Part shown: positions 1 through 9,565 of the stretch, piece after piece
Numbering within the stretch: position 1 is the first letter of the stretch
Layout of the letters: every line of letters begins with the position of its first letter
Assembly (NCBI RefSeq): GCF_017876795.1
Contig: NZ_JAGIOR010000001.1
Span: 2,258,501 to 2,322,500 of the forward strand
Length of the DNA stretch: 64,000 nt
Direction: 5' to 3'
Source: Rhizobium leguminosarum
Lineage (GTDB): Bacteria > Pseudomonadota > Alphaproteobacteria > Rhizobiales > Rhizobiaceae
Made by a program: the position numbers and the translations under genes
Notes under the pieces: model-generated
Database searches by the model: none
Told to the model about the DNA's origin: nothing
The model's input: only the letters and a program-made list of their open reading frames with translations

Positions 1-120
1 CCGAATAAATTGATTCCGCTTGAGATGGCGCCACCGCTCAACGAGCGACGGCGCTGTCTCTTTGTTCTTACGCAATTCCGGACGCAAAACCGCAGCACAC
101 TTTTGCTGGAATTGCTCCAA

Positions 121-220
121 AGCGCGTCGCATCAAATTTGATTCATGCGACGCGCTTTAGCCCTTTGTTTTATGCATGTCGTTGTCCCGGAACCGCTGCA
201 CACTTCCGGGCGACATGCAT
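121..220. repeat. Two intergenic palindromes downstream of carB
   Basis: Positions 1-225 hold no gene. Two inverted repeats are visible. One has 12-base arms at 121-132 and 145-156 (AGCGCGTCGCAT and its complement). The other has arms ATGCATGTCG at 172-181 and 211-220, with an inner pair CCCGGAA/TTCCGGG at 186-192 and 204-210. Related pieces recur at 37864 and 42670, so this looks like a dispersed rhizobial palindromic element. It may also help end the carB transcript, but no clear U-tract follows on the minus strand. Confidence 0.6.
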
Positions 221-225
221 TAATC

Positions 226-3200
226 TCAGGCGAAGTAGCTCTGCAGCGGCCGCACTTCGAGATTGCCGGCCTTCAGCGCCTTGATCGCCTGGGCGGCGGC
301 CTCGGCACCTGCCATCGTCGTGTAGTAAGGCACCCTCTGCATCAGCGTCGCGCGGCGCAGCGACTTGGAGTCGGAGATCGCCTTGTTGCCGTCGGTGGTG
401 TTGATGACGAGCTGGACCTGACGGTTGCGGATGGCGTCCTCGATGTGCGGGCGGCCTTCCAGCACCTTGTTGATCTTGGTGGCGGTGACGCCGTTTTCGG
501 CGAGGAAACGGGCGGTGCCACCGGTCGCCAGCACCTTGAAACCCTGTTCGACGAGGATGCGGATCGCCGGCAGCACGCGCGGCTTGTCCTCGTCGCGCAC
601 GGAGACGAAGACCGTTCCGTCACGCGGCAGCTCGACGCTGGCGCCGAGCTGCGATTTGGCGAAGGCCAGCGCAAAATCGGTGTCGAGGCCGATGACTTCG
701 CCGGTCGAGCGCATTTCCGGGCCGAGCAGGGTATCGACGCCGGGGAAGCGGGCGAAGGGGAAGACGGCTTCCTTGACGGCGATGTGGGTGAGTTTGCGCG
801 GATCGGGCTTTTCGCCATAGGCGGCAAAGGTCGCGTCGAGTTTTTCGCCTGCCATGACGCGGGCGGCGATCTTGGCGATCGGCGCGCCGATGGTCTTGGC
901 GACGAAGGGCACGGTGCGCGAGGCGCGCGGATTGACTTCGAGAACGTAGATGATGCCGTCCTTGATGGCGAATTGGACGTTCATCAGGCCGACGACATTG
1001 AGCGCCTTGGCCATCGCCTTCGCTTGGCGTTCCAACTCATCGAGCATTTCGGGGGAGAGCGTGCGCGGTGGCAGCGAGCAGGCGCTGTCGCCGGAATGGA
1101 TGCCGGCTTCCTCGATATGCTCCATGATGCCGGCGACATAGACGTCGGTACCGTCGGAGAGGCAGTCGACGTCGACTTCGATGGCGTGGCTGAGGTAGCT
1201 GTCGAAGAGCAGCGGGTTCTTGCCGAGCAAGGTGTTGATCTGGCCGGTCTTATCGTTGGGATAACGCTGTTTGATGTCCTCAGGCACCAGTTCGGGAACC
1301 GTGTCGAGCAGGTAGGTCTGCAATTGGCCTTCCGAATGCAGGATCTGCATGGCGCGGCCGCCGAGCACGTAGGACGGGCGCACGACCAGCGGGAAGCCGA
1401 TTTCGGCGGCGACCAGGCGGGCCTGCTCGACCGAATAGGCGATGCCGTTGTTCGGCTGGTTAAGGTCAAGCTTCATCAAAAGCTTCTGGAAGCGGTCGCG
1501 GTCCTCGGCAAGGTCGATCATGTCGGGCGCGGTGCCGAGGATCGGGATGCCGTTCTTCTCAAGCGCCTCGGCCAGCTTCAGCGGCGTCTGGCCGCCGAAC
1601 TGGACGATGACACCGACGACTTCGCCCTTTTCCTGCTCAGCGCGCAGGATCTCGATCACGTCCTCGGCGGTCAGCGGCTCGAAATAGAGGCGGTCCGAGG
1701 TGTCGTAGTCGGTCGACACGGTTTCCGGGTTGCAGTTGATCATGATCGCTTCGTAACCTGCATCCTTCAGCGCGAAGGCGGCATGGCAGCAGCAATAGTC
1801 GAACTCGATGCCTTGGCCGATGCGGTTCGGGCCGCCGCCGAGGATGACGACCTTCTTGCGGTCGGACACGTCAGCCTCGGAGCGGGCGGCGCCGACGAAG
1901 GGTGTCTCGTAGGTCGAATACATATAGGCGGTCGGCGAAGCGAATTCGGCGGCACAGGTATCGATCCGCTTGAAGACAGGGCGGACGTTGAGGCTATTGC
2001 GGAATTCGGCGACCTGCTTGGGGCGCTTGCCGGACAGCGTCGCCAGACGCGCGTCGGAAAAGCCCATGGCCTTCAGCATGCGCAGGTTGGCGGCATCATC
2101 CGGCAGGCCGTGCTCGCGGATACGGGCTTCCGTGTCGACGATGTTCTTGAGCTCGGCGATGAACCAGGGATCGATCTTGCAGCCTTCATGCACCTCTTCG
2201 ATGCTGAGGCCCATGCGCAGCGCCTGGGCGACCATGCGCAGACGATCCGGGGTCGGCGTGCCGATGGCGGCGCGGATGGCGTTGTGGCTGGATTCGCCTT
2301 CCTCGGAGTCGGGGATTTCGATCTCGTCGAGGCCGGTCAAGCCGGTTTCGAGGCCGCGCAGCGCCTTCTGTAGCGATTCGGCGAAGGTGCGGCCGATCGC
2401 CATGACTTCGCCGACCGACTTCATCGCGGTCGTCAGCACCGGCGAGGCGCCGGGGAATTTCTCGAAGGCGAAACGCGGGATCTTGGTGACGACGTAGTCG
2501 ATCGACGGTTCGAAGGAGGCGGGCGTTGCGCCGCCAGTGATGTCGTTGTCCAATTCGTCGAGCGTATAACCGATGGCGAGCTTGGCGGCGACCTTGGCGA
2601 TCGGGAAGCCCGTGGCCTTGGAGGCCAGCGCCGACGAACGCGAGACGCGCGGGTTCATCTCGATGACGACGAGGCGGCCGTCTTTCGGATTGACGGCGAA
2701 CTGGACGTTCGAGCCGCCGGTCTCGACGCCGATCTCGCGCAGCACCGCGATCGAGGCGTTGCGCATGATCTGGAATTCCTTGTCGGTCAGCGTCAGCGCC
2801 GGCGCGACGGTGATCGAATCGCCGGTATGGACGCCCATCGGGTCGATGTTTTCGATCGAGCAGATGATGATGCAGTTGTCCGCCGTGTCGCGGACGACCT
2901 CCATTTCATATTCCTTCCAGCCGAGCACCGATTCCTCGACCAGCACTTCGGTGGTCGGCGAGGCGTCGAGGCCACCGCCGACGATCTCGAAGAATTCCGA
3001 GCGGTTATAGGCGATGCCGCCGCCGGTGCCGCCCATGGTGAAGGAGGGGCGGATGATGGCGGGCAGGCCGACATGGTCGATCGCCTGGGCGGCGATCGCC
3101 ATGGCGTGGCTGATGTAACGCTGCTTGCGATCGCTCTCGCCGAGGTTCCACTGGTTTTCCAGTTCGTCGAGTGCCTTGTCGAGATCGGATCCGGAGAGGC

Positions 3201-3714
3201 TTTCGCGGAGCTTGTTGCGCTCGGCCTCGTGCGTCTTGCGGTCGAGGTCCTTGATGTCGGTGGCGTTCGCCAGCATCGAGCGCGGCGTTTCCAGCCCGAT
3301 CCGGGCCATCGCCTCGCGAAACAGCGCGCGGTCCTCGGCCATGTCGATGGCGGCGGGCTTGGCGCCGATCATTTCGACATTGTAGCGGTCGAGCACGCCC
3401 ATGCGCTTCAGCGACAGCGCGGTGTTCAGCGCCGTCTGGCCGCCCATGGTCGGCAGCAGCGCATCGGGGCGCTCCTTGGCAATGATCTTGGCGACGACCT
3501 CTGGGGTGATCGGCTCGACATAGGTAGCATCGGCAAGGCCCGGATCGGTCATGATCGTCGCCGGGTTGGAGTTGACGAGGATGACGCGGTAGCCTTCCTC
3601 CCTCAGGGCCTTGCAGGCCTGGGTGCCGGAATAATCGAACTCGCAAGCCTGGCCAATGACGATCGGTCCCGCGCCGATGATGAGGATCGATTTGATGTCT
3701 TGGCGCTTCGGCAT
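226..3714 (-). CDS. carB: Carbamoyl-phosphate synthase large subunit
   Basis: This is the large, synthetase subunit of carbamoyl-phosphate synthase. It makes carbamoyl phosphate from bicarbonate, ATP and ammonia supplied by CarA, feeding arginine and pyrimidine synthesis in the cytosol. The 1,162-residue protein has the usual length and the duplicated ATP-grasp architecture. The first half begins [20 protein letters not shown]; the second begins near residue 625 with [22 protein letters not shown]-terminal methylglyoxal-synthase-like allosteric domain follows after about residue 1010 ([19 protein letters not shown]). The ATG at 3712-3714 gives the canonical MPKRQ start. It is not in an operon with carA, which lies 5.9 kb away on the same strand. 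Confidence 0.98.
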   Translation of the reverse strand: MPKRQDIKSILIIGAGPIVIGQACEFDYSGTQACKALREEGYRVILVNSNPATIMTDPGLADATYVEPITPEVVAKIIAKERPDALLPTMGGQTALNTALSLKRMGVLDRYNVEMIGAKPAAIDMAEDRALFREAMARIGLETPRSMLANATDIKDLDRKTHEAERNKLRESLSGSDLDKALDELENQWNLGESDRKQRYISHAMAIAAQAIDHVGLPAIIRPSFTMGGTGGGIAYNRSEFFEIVGGGLDASPTTEVLVEESVLGWKEYEMEVVRDTADNCIIICSIENIDPMGVHTGDSITVAPALTLTDKEFQIMRNASIAVLREIGVETGGSNVQFAVNPKDGRLVVIEMNPRVSRSSALASKATGFPIAKVAAKLAIGYTLDELDNDITGGATPASFEPSIDYVVTKIPRFAFEKFPGASPVLTTAMKSVGEVMAIGRTFAESLQKALRGLETGLTGLDEIEIPDSEEGESSHNAIRAAIGTPTPDRLRMVAQALRMGLSIEEVHEGCKIDPWFIAELKNIVDTEARIREHGLPDDAANLRMLKAMGFSDARLATLSGKRPKQVAEFRNSLNVRPVFKRIDTCAAEFASPTAYMYSTYETPFVGAARSEADVSDRKKVVILGGGPNRIGQGIEFDYCCCHAAFALKDAGYEAIMINCNPETVSTDYDTSDRLYFEPLTAEDVIEILRAEQEKGEVVGVIVQFGGQTPLKLAEALEKNGIPILGTAPDMIDLAEDRDRFQKLLMKLDLNQPNNGIAYSVEQARLVAAEIGFPLVVRPSYVLGGRAMQILHSEGQLQTYLLDTVPELVPEDIKQRYPNDKTGQINTLLGKNPLLFDSYLSHAIEVDVDCLSDGTDVYVAGIMEHIEEAGIHSGDSACSLPPRTLSPEMLDELERQAKAMAKALNVVGLMNVQFAIKDGIIYVLEVNPRASRTVPFVAKTIGAPIAKIAARVMAGEKLDATFAAYGEKPDPRKLTHIAVKEAVFPFARFPGVDTLLGPEMRSTGEVIGLDTDFALAFAKSQLGASVELPRDGTVFVSVRDEDKPRVLPAIRILVEQGFKVLATGGTARFLAENGVTATKINKVLEGRPHIEDAIRNRQVQLVINTTDGNKAISDSKSLRRATLMQRVPYYTTMAGAEAAAQAIKALKAGNLEVRPLQSYFA

Positions 3715-3998
3715 GGGCGATATCCATTGTCTGGCTGCGCAAAAAGCCGGCCAGGGTGGGAGATCACCGGGTCGGGTCGCGCATTGATGGTCTTTTCAGG
3801 CTAGAAGCGGCTTATAGGCAAATGTATTTGCAAACGGAACCCCATAAATCGCGGAATCGACAGGAATCCAACGCCGCGCGGAAGACTATTTTCGTCAGGC
3901 ACGACCACCAGCCCCTGATGAACTCGCTGGAATTCCAGCCGTCGACGGATATATAGATTCTTTAGGTGCAATCACGGGCATTGCCGGGGAGAACGAAG

Positions 3999-4919
3999 AT
4001 GGAATGGAGAGGCCGGCGTCAGTCCGACAATGTCGAAGATCGCCGCGGCGACCCGAGCAGCGGCGGTTTCGGCCGCGGCGGTGGCTTTAACTTTCCCTCC
4101 GGCGGCGGCGTTCGCCGTGCCGGCGGCGGCTTGAGCATCGGCACGATCATCTTCCTCGTCGTGATCTATTTCGTCTTCAAGATGATGGGTGTCGACCTAC
4201 TGCAGGTGCTCGAAGGCGGTGGCATGTCAAGCGGTCCGGGCTACGAGCAGAGCCAGTCTCAAGGCACGCGCACGCCCGCCAATGACGAGATGACCGCCTT
4301 CATGCGTACCGTGCTTGCCGAAACGGAGGATACCTGGACGGGCATCTTCCAGGCGCAAGGCCAGACGTACGAGGAGCCGCGCCTCGTGCTGTTTTCGGGC
4401 TCGACGGCATCGGCCTGCGGCTCCGCATCGGCGGCGACAGGGCCGTTCTACTGTCCCGGCGACCACAAGCTCTATCTCGACACGGATTTCTTCCAGGAAC
4501 TCTCCGACCGTTTCGGCGCGTCAGGCGATTTCGCCGAGGCCTATGTCGTCGCCCACGAGGTCGGCCATCACGTGCAGAACCTGCTCGGCATCCTGCCGAA
4601 GTTCAACCAGGCCCGCCAGCGCATGAGCGAGGAGGAGGCCAACAAGATGTCGGTGCGCGTCGAGCTGCAGGCCGATTGCTTCGCCGGCATCTGGGGCAAA
4701 TACACCCAGCAGAAAGGCCTGCTGGAGTCAGGCGATCTGGAGGAAGCGCTGAACGCCGCTCAGCAGATCGGCGACGATACCCTGCAGAAACGGTCGCAGG
4801 GTTATGTCGTGCCTGAGAGTTTCAACCACGGCACCTCACAACAGCGCGTCAGATGGTTCAAGCGCGGCTTCGACAGCGGCCAGCTGTCGGCTTGCGACAC
4901 GTTCTCAGGGCCGGTTTGA
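3999..4919 (+). CDS. Neutral zinc metallopeptidase (YpfJ/KPN_02809 family)
   Basis: This is a membrane-anchored protein of the neutral zinc metallopeptidase family; its substrate is unknown. The ATG at 3999, preceded by GGGGAGAACGAAG, gives MEWRGRRQSDNVEDRRG, the usual family start, and 306 residues. An Arg/Gly-rich N-terminus is followed by one membrane segment (about residues 43-63, IGTIIFLVVIYFVFKMMG). The peptidase domain has the HEVGHH zinc motif within VVAHEVGHHVQNLLG and a downstream ELQADCFAGIW motif supplying the third ligand region. It appears complete and is transcribed alone, divergent from carB. Confidence 0.9.
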   Translation: MEWRGRRQSDNVEDRRGDPSSGGFGRGGGFNFPSGGGVRRAGGGLSIGTIIFLVVIYFVFKMMGVDLLQVLEGGGMSSGPGYEQSQSQGTRTPANDEMTAFMRTVLAETEDTWTGIFQAQGQTYEEPRLVLFSGSTASACGSASAATGPFYCPGDHKLYLDTDFFQELSDRFGASGDFAEAYVVAHEVGHHVQNLLGILPKFNQARQRMSEEEANKMSVRVELQADCFAGIWGKYTQQKGLLESGDLEEALNAAQQIGDDTLQKRSQGYVVPESFNHGTSQQRVRWFKRGFDSGQLSACDTFSGPV

Positions 4920-4973
4920 GGGTGAGGGAATAACGCCTGTGTTGGAAGAGCGGGTGATTGCCCTTCCACCTGC

Positions 4974-5969
4974 TCACCTCTCACTGTCCATATGCTGCAG
5001 CATATGCTCGGGATAGCGCCTACCGGCAGCCGCATCCTTCGGCACGGCGCGTTCGATGGCGGCGAAATCTTCTTCCGATAGGTCGACCGCGCGCGAGCCG
5101 AGAGCCTCGGTCAGCCGGTCGCGGCGGCGGGCGCCGATGAGCGGGACGATATCCTTGCCCTTGGCGGCGACCCAGGCGATGGCGATCTGGGCGACCGAGA
5201 CGCTTTTTACCTCTGCAATCTCACGCAGCTTTTCCACCAAAGCGAGGTTCTGGTCGATATTGCCTTCCTGGAAGCGTGGGCTGTAGGCACGGAAATCGCC
5301 GGCCGTCGCACCCTGGCCCTTTTGCCAGTGGCCGCTGATTAGGCCGCGCGAGAGTACGCCATAGGCGGTGATCGAGATGCCGAGTTCGCGTGTCGTCGGC
5401 AGGATCTTCTCTTCAATGCCGCGCGAGATCAGCGAATATTCGATCTGCAGGTCGACGATCGGGGCAACGGTGGCGGCGCGGCGGATGGTGTCGGCGCCGA
5501 CTTCCGACAGGCCGATGTGCCTGACATAACCCGCTTTGACCATATCGGCGATGGCGCCGACCGTGTCCTCGATCGGCACGTTCGGATCGAGCCGGGCCGG
5601 GCGGTAGATGTCGATATAGTCGACGCCGAGGCGCTGCAGTGTATAAGCGAGGAAGTTCTTCACCGCGACCGGCCGGGCGTCGACGCCGTTCCAGCCGCCT
5701 GCGGGATCGCGCAAGGCCCCGAACTTGACACTGATGACGGCATCCTCGCGCCTGCGGCCCTTCAGTGCCTCGCCGATCAGCATCTCGTTATGGCCCATGC
5801 CGTAGAAATCGCCGGTGTCGAGCAGGTTGATGCCGGCATCCAGCGCGGCATGGATCGTCGCGATGCTTTCTGCTCTGTCGGAGGGGCCGTACATGCCCGA
5901 CATGCCCATGCAGCCGAGGCCGATGGCCGAGACTTCGGGTCCGGTCTTTCCCAAACGGTAGGTCTGCAT
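4974..5969 (-). CDS. Aldo/keto reductase
   Basis: This is an NADP-dependent oxidoreductase of the aldo/keto reductase superfamily, of the YhdN/Tas-like type with a TIM-barrel fold; the physiological substrate cannot be told. The 331-residue protein starts MQTYRLGKTGPEVSAIGLG. It has the catalytic-site regions around LDTGDFYGMGHNE (Asp/Tyr), VISVKFGALRD (Lys) and the family motif YIDIYRPARLDPNVPIEDTV. The C-terminus carries the NADP-phosphate-binding PLIGARRRDRLTEAL stretch. It is convergent with the metallopeptidase gene and has no obvious operon partner. Confidence 0.93.
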   Translation of the reverse strand: MQTYRLGKTGPEVSAIGLGCMGMSGMYGPSDRAESIATIHAALDAGINLLDTGDFYGMGHNEMLIGEALKGRRREDAVISVKFGALRDPAGGWNGVDARPVAVKNFLAYTLQRLGVDYIDIYRPARLDPNVPIEDTVGAIADMVKAGYVRHIGLSEVGADTIRRAATVAPIVDLQIEYSLISRGIEEKILPTTRELGISITAYGVLSRGLISGHWQKGQGATAGDFRAYSPRFQEGNIDQNLALVEKLREIAEVKSVSVAQIAIAWVAAKGKDIVPLIGARRRDRLTEALGSRAVDLSEEDFAAIERAVPKDAAAGRRYPEHMLQHMDSER

Positions 5970-6304
5970 TGTCTTCTCCTCAATCAGCGCCCGAGCAGTG
6001 CTGTCGGGTGCTGTTTTACAGCCTTCGCCCCTGCGCGATAATCCGGATGGCGTCGAACGGGCCGTGCGGCGGAATGCACAATGAACGATCTTTTCTAGAA
6101 TGATCTGGATGCCGTTATCGCGATTGCAAGGGAGTCAATGATTACGTTGCCGCGCTCTCCGGTTGAGGCATTGTATAAATTGCCCGTTCAGCACTATCAA
6201 AAACTTTGAAATGTTCACGGATTGTTTCGGTTTCTGTTCTGAGCTATGTCACTTTCTCGGCGACGAGATCGTCTTTTCAGGACCAACCGCTGTAGAGATG
6301 CCTC
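5970..6304. other. Divergent intergenic space, no gene seen
   Basis: These 335 bases separate the divergent aldo/keto reductase and TetA-like genes and should hold both promoters. I see no convincing operator, RNA gene or open frame with coding character. Confidence 0.4.
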
Positions 6305-7555
6305 ATGCTTGATCCTAAATTCGTTCGCCGCGGCCTTTTTCTGGTCTTCATCATCCTTTTCCTCGACATTATCGGCATTGCTATCATCATGCCGGTGCTG
6401 CCCGCCTATCTGGAGCAGTTGACCGGCGGCGGCGTCAGCGATGCGGCGATCGACGGCGGCTGGCTGATGCTCGTCTATGCCGGCATGCAATTCCTGTTCG
6501 CGCCACTGCTCGGAAATCTCTCCGACCGGTTCGGCCGCCGGCCGATCCTGTTGCTTTCGGTGCTGACTTTTGCGATCGACAATTTCATCTGCGGCATCGC
6601 CACCAGCTTCTGGATGCTGTTCGTCGGCCGCGTGCTTGCCGGCATCAGCGGCGGCAGTTTCGCCACCTGCTCGGCCTATATCGCCGACATCAGCACCGAG
6701 GAGAACCGGGCAAAGAACTTCGGATTGATCGGCATCGCTTTCGGCGTCGGCTTCACGATCGGCCCGGTCATCGGTGGTGTGCTTGGCGAATTCGGCCCGC
6801 GTGTGCCGTTCCTCGGCGCGGCTGCGCTTTCGCTGGTCAATTTCATCGCCGCCTGCTTCCTGCTGCCGGAAACCCTGGAGGCGAAAAACCGCCGCCGGTT
6901 CGAGTGGAAACGTGCCAATCCGCTCGGCGCGTTGCGACAGATGCGCCACTATCCCGGCATCGGATGGATCAGCCTGGTCATGTTCCTGTTCTTCCTGGCA
7001 CATGCCGTTTATCCCTCGGTCTGGTCGTTCGTCTCGACCTACCGCTACGGCTGGAGCGAGGGCCAGATCGGTCTGTCGCTCGGCATTTACGGCATCGGCG
7101 CGGCGACCGTCATGGGACTGGTTCTGCCGCGGATCGTGCCGGTTCTCGGCGAATGGAAGACGGCTCTGCTCGGCCTCTGTTTTTCGGCCGTCGGGCTCAC
7201 CGGCTATGCCTTCGCCTGGGAAGGCTGGGTCGTCTATGTCATCATCGTTGCGACCGTCATGGAGAACGTCGCCGATCCGCCGCTGCGCAGTATCGCCGCC
7301 GGCAAGGTGCCGCCCTCGGCGCAGGGCGAGCTGCAGGGCGCCCTGACCAGCCTCAGCAGCATTACCACCATCCTCGGGCCGCTGATCTTCACGCAGTTGT
7401 TCAGCTATTTCACCCGGCCCGAGGCGCCCGTCACCTTTGCCGGCGCACCCTATCTGACCGCCGCCCTGTTCATCCTGGTGGCCGCCGGCGTGTTTCTCGT
7501 CCGGGTCCGGGTCCGGGTCCGTGAGCCGGCCGAGGCGCTGGAAGCGGCGGGTTGA
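6305..7555 (+). CDS. TetA-like MFS drug/H+ antiporter
   Basis: This is an inner-membrane major facilitator of the tetracycline-resistance (TetA/TCR) type, expected to export drugs by proton antiport. The 416-residue protein has about 12 membrane segments. The motif-A sequence GNLSDRFGRRPILLLS lies between segments 2 and 3, and the motif-C-like GFTIGPVIGGVLG lies in segment 5. No TetR regulator is adjacent, so this is probably the chromosomal rhizobial homologue rather than an acquired resistance gene; specificity is unknown. The C-terminal tail contains a short in-frame hexanucleotide repeat (GTCCGG, about 7499-7520) encoding VRVRVRVR. A hairpin with arms GATGATGA/TCATCATC lies at 7576-7596, just after the stop codon. 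Confidence 0.9.
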   Translation: MLDPKFVRRGLFLVFIILFLDIIGIAIIMPVLPAYLEQLTGGGVSDAAIDGGWLMLVYAGMQFLFAPLLGNLSDRFGRRPILLLSVLTFAIDNFICGIATSFWMLFVGRVLAGISGGSFATCSAYIADISTEENRAKNFGLIGIAFGVGFTIGPVIGGVLGEFGPRVPFLGAAALSLVNFIAACFLLPETLEAKNRRRFEWKRANPLGALRQMRHYPGIGWISLVMFLFFLAHAVYPSVWSFVSTYRYGWSEGQIGLSLGIYGIGAATVMGLVLPRIVPVLGEWKTALLGLCFSAVGLTGYAFAWEGWVVYVIIVATVMENVADPPLRSIAAGKVPPSAQGELQGALTSLSSITTILGPLIFTQLFSYFTRPEAPVTFAGAPYLTAALFILVAAGVFLVRVRVRVREPAEALEAAG

Positions 7556-7650
7556 TCGATCAGAAATGATGATGCGATGATGAATTTTTCATCATCTGCC
7601 TGGTTTGGGGTAGTTCTTTGCGGGACTTTGATCTAAGCCCGGAGGATATT

Positions 7651-7669
7651 TCGCCGCAAGTTGCGGCGA
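7651..7669. promoter_or_regulatory. Near-perfect inverted repeat in the MATE leader
   Basis: TCGCCGCAA, a single G, then TTGCGGCGA form perfect 9-base arms about 28 bases before the MATE start codon. AT-rich extensions ATATT (7646-7650) and AATAT (7672-7676) are also symmetric. This looks like an operator for a dimeric regulator or a leader hairpin; the binding protein is unknown. Confidence 0.45.
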
Positions 7670-7697
7670 CGAATATTTCAATCACAGGACTGGTGTC

Positions 7698-9101
7698 ATG
7701 GACACGCCGATCGACGCGCGCAGGCTTGCGCCGACAACCGATAATCGTTGGGGCGCACATTTCCGTGCAACGCTGGCGCTCGGCATTCCGTTGATCGGCG
7801 CGCAGCTTGCCCAGCTCGGCATCAACACCACCGACGTGATGATCGTCGGTCGTCTCGGCGCTGAACATCTGGCGGCGATGGTGCTTTCGGCGCAATTCCT
7901 GTTCACGATCCTGATCTTCGGCTCGGGCTTTGCCATCGCCGTCATTCCGATGGTGGCGCAGGCCTATGGCCGTGGCGACGTCGTCTCAGTCCGCCGGGCG
8001 CTGCGCATGGGTCTGTGGGTAGTGATCGCATACCGGGTCATCATGCAGCCGGCCTTCTTCAATTCGGAACGGATCCTTCTCTTTGCACAGCAGAAGCCCG
8101 AGGTGGCCAAGCTCGCTCACGGGTACATCATGATCGGCCAGTTCGGCCTGCTGCCGGCGCTGCTCTTCAACGTCATGCGCGCGCTGGTCAGCGCCATCGG
8201 CAAGGCGGGCATCATCCTCAACGTCACCATCGTCACGCTGGTGATGAATGCGATCTTCGCCTATGCCCTCGTGCTTGGCCATTTCGGCTTTCCGGCGATG
8301 GGGCTCGAGGGCGCGGCGATTGTTTCGGTCGTCGTCCAGACAGCTGGTTTCCTCTTCATCCTGGCTTTTGTGCAGCGGCGGGAAGAGACGCGGCGCTACG
8401 AGATCTTCGTGCGGTTCTGGAAGCCCGACTGGCATGCTTTGCTGGAGGTCATCCGGCTTGGGCTGCCGATCAGCGTGACCATCCTTGCCGAAGTCAGCCT
8501 ATTCACCGTGGCCTCGCTGCTGATGGGTTATATCGGCACCATCGAGCTCGCCGCCCACGGCATCGCCCTGCAATGGGCCTCGATCGCCTTCATGATCCCG
8601 CTCGGCCTCAGCCAAGCGGCGACGGTGCGCGTCGGCGTCGCGCACGGGCAGGGTGATCACCGGGGGGTGGTACGCGCTTCGATCATGGTGCTCATCCTTG
8701 CCTGCGCCATTTCGGCGGTGGGCTCGGTGCTGTTTGCCACCATGCCGCAATTCCTCGGCAGCTGGTTCCTCGACGTTCACTCGCCGGAGGCGCCCCAGGT
8801 GCTTGCCTATGCCGGACCGTTGATCGTCGTTGCCGGGCTTTTTCAGCTGGTCGACGGCCTGCAGGTGATCGCCAACGGATTGCTGCGCGGCCTCAAGGAC
8901 GCACGTGTGCCGATGATCATGGCGTTGATTGCCTATTGGCCGATCGGCTTCTTCCTTGCCTGGGCCTTTGCCTTCCCGCTCGGCTTCGGCGGCATCGGTA
9001 TCTGGTTCGGGTTCCTCGTCGGGCTGGCGGCCGCTGCCGTCATGCTCTGCTGGCGGTTCTACCTTCTCCTTCGCCGGGAAGGAGCGACGGCCAGCGCTTG
9101 A
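7698..9101 (+). CDS. MATE family multidrug efflux protein (NorM-like)
   Basis: This is an inner-membrane multidrug and toxin extrusion transporter that should export cationic compounds using an Na+ or H+ gradient. The 467 residues form about 12 hydrophobic segments in two related halves. Recognisable family stretches are LIGAQLAQLGINTTDVMIVG (segment 1), GIALQWASIAFMIPLGLSQA and NGLLRGLKDARVPMI in the second half. The start at 7698 follows a 142-base gap after the TetA-like gene. The two pumps may be co-regulated, but the palindrome just upstream suggests separate control. Confidence 0.92.
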   Translation: MDTPIDARRLAPTTDNRWGAHFRATLALGIPLIGAQLAQLGINTTDVMIVGRLGAEHLAAMVLSAQFLFTILIFGSGFAIAVIPMVAQAYGRGDVVSVRRALRMGLWVVIAYRVIMQPAFFNSERILLFAQQKPEVAKLAHGYIMIGQFGLLPALLFNVMRALVSAIGKAGIILNVTIVTLVMNAIFAYALVLGHFGFPAMGLEGAAIVSVVVQTAGFLFILAFVQRREETRRYEIFVRFWKPDWHALLEVIRLGLPISVTILAEVSLFTVASLLMGYIGTIELAAHGIALQWASIAFMIPLGLSQAATVRVGVAHGQGDHRGVVRASIMVLILACAISAVGSVLFATMPQFLGSWFLDVHSPEAPQVLAYAGPLIVVAGLFQLVDGLQVIANGLLRGLKDARVPMIMALIAYWPIGFFLAWAFAFPLGFGGIGIWFGFLVGLAAAAVMLCWRFYLLLRREGATASA

Positions 9102-9115
9102 GCCGGCCGCGTAGC

Positions 9116-9436
9116 TCACGCCGCGACAGGCTTGTAGCTGGCGATATCGGCGCGGATGCCGAGACGCGCAAACAGTTCCTGCGGATCGAAATTCACCGCC
9201 TTGTGCGCGGCGGCGACGGCTGCCCGCGCACGCTCGACGACCTCGGTATTTTCCCATTCGGCAATGGTGACGAAATTGAATTCGCCGGGACCGGCGACCT
9301 GCTCCAGTACCCGATGGTCGATGAAACCCTCCTGTACCTCAAGCACCTTATGGGTCATCATCACTTTGACGAGAAATTCCTCGCGCGCCGCAGCCGGCAC
9401 GACGAATTTGTCGACACGAAAGAAAGCTCCGCTCAT
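9116..9436 (-). CDS. Antibiotic biosynthesis monooxygenase (ABM) domain protein
   Basis: This is a 106-residue single-domain protein of the dimeric alpha/beta-barrel ABM superfamily, which includes cofactor-free monooxygenases acting on quinones and redox-cycling compounds. It begins MSGAFFRVDKFVVPAAAREE and has the family features VMMTHKVLEVQEGFIDHRVL and FNFVTIAEWENTEVVERA. The start follows a good Shine-Dalgarno (GGAGAAA). The gene is convergent with the MATE gene, 14 bases away. A SoxR-type promoter lies directly upstream, so the protein probably belongs to the response to redox-cycling agents. The catalytic activity is inferred from the fold only. Confidence 0.85.
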   Translation of the reverse strand: MSGAFFRVDKFVVPAAAREEFLVKVMMTHKVLEVQEGFIDHRVLEQVAGPGEFNFVTIAEWENTEVVERARAAVAAAHKAVNFDPQELFARLGIRADIASYKPVAA

Positions 9437-9470
9437 TCATTTTCTCCTGCATCAGATGTTTGCAGGGAGC

Positions 9471-9501
9471 TTTGTAGTTCCTCAAGTTAAGTTGAGGTCA
9501 A
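9471..9501 (-). promoter_or_regulatory. Putative SoxR-controlled promoter of the ABM gene
   Basis: Read on the minus strand, -35 TTGACC (9496-9501) and -10 TACAAA (9471-9476) are separated by a 19-base spacer, the over-long spacing typical of MerR-family promoters. The 18-base dyad at 9480-9497 (CCTCAAGTTAAGTTGAGG on the plus strand) matches the known SoxR box CCTCAAGTTAACTTGAGG at all but one position. The transcript would start about 28 bases before the ABM start codon. No soxR gene is in the window. Confidence 0.75.
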
Positions 9502-9510
9502 TGCGGGAGG

Positions 9511-9541
9511 TAAAATAAAAGCCCGCTTGCGCGAGCCTTTA
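9511..9541 (-). terminator. Rho-independent terminator after carA
   Basis: On the minus strand, AAGGCTCGC, loop GCAA, GCGGGCTT is followed by TTATTTTA. The hairpin lies 25 bases past the carA stop codon and before the SoxR-type promoter, so it isolates the two units. Confidence 0.7.
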
Positions 9542-9565
9542 TCTGAAATGCCTATTTATTGGAAA

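Noticed and set aside
145..2373. Long open frame (742 codons) opposite carB
   Set aside because: Antisense shadow of a high-GC gene; composition is unlike a protein and carB is certain.
7499..7520. Phase-variable repeat in the TetA-like gene
   Set aside because: The repeat unit is six bases, so length changes stay in frame and only alter the tail; too short to claim phase variation.
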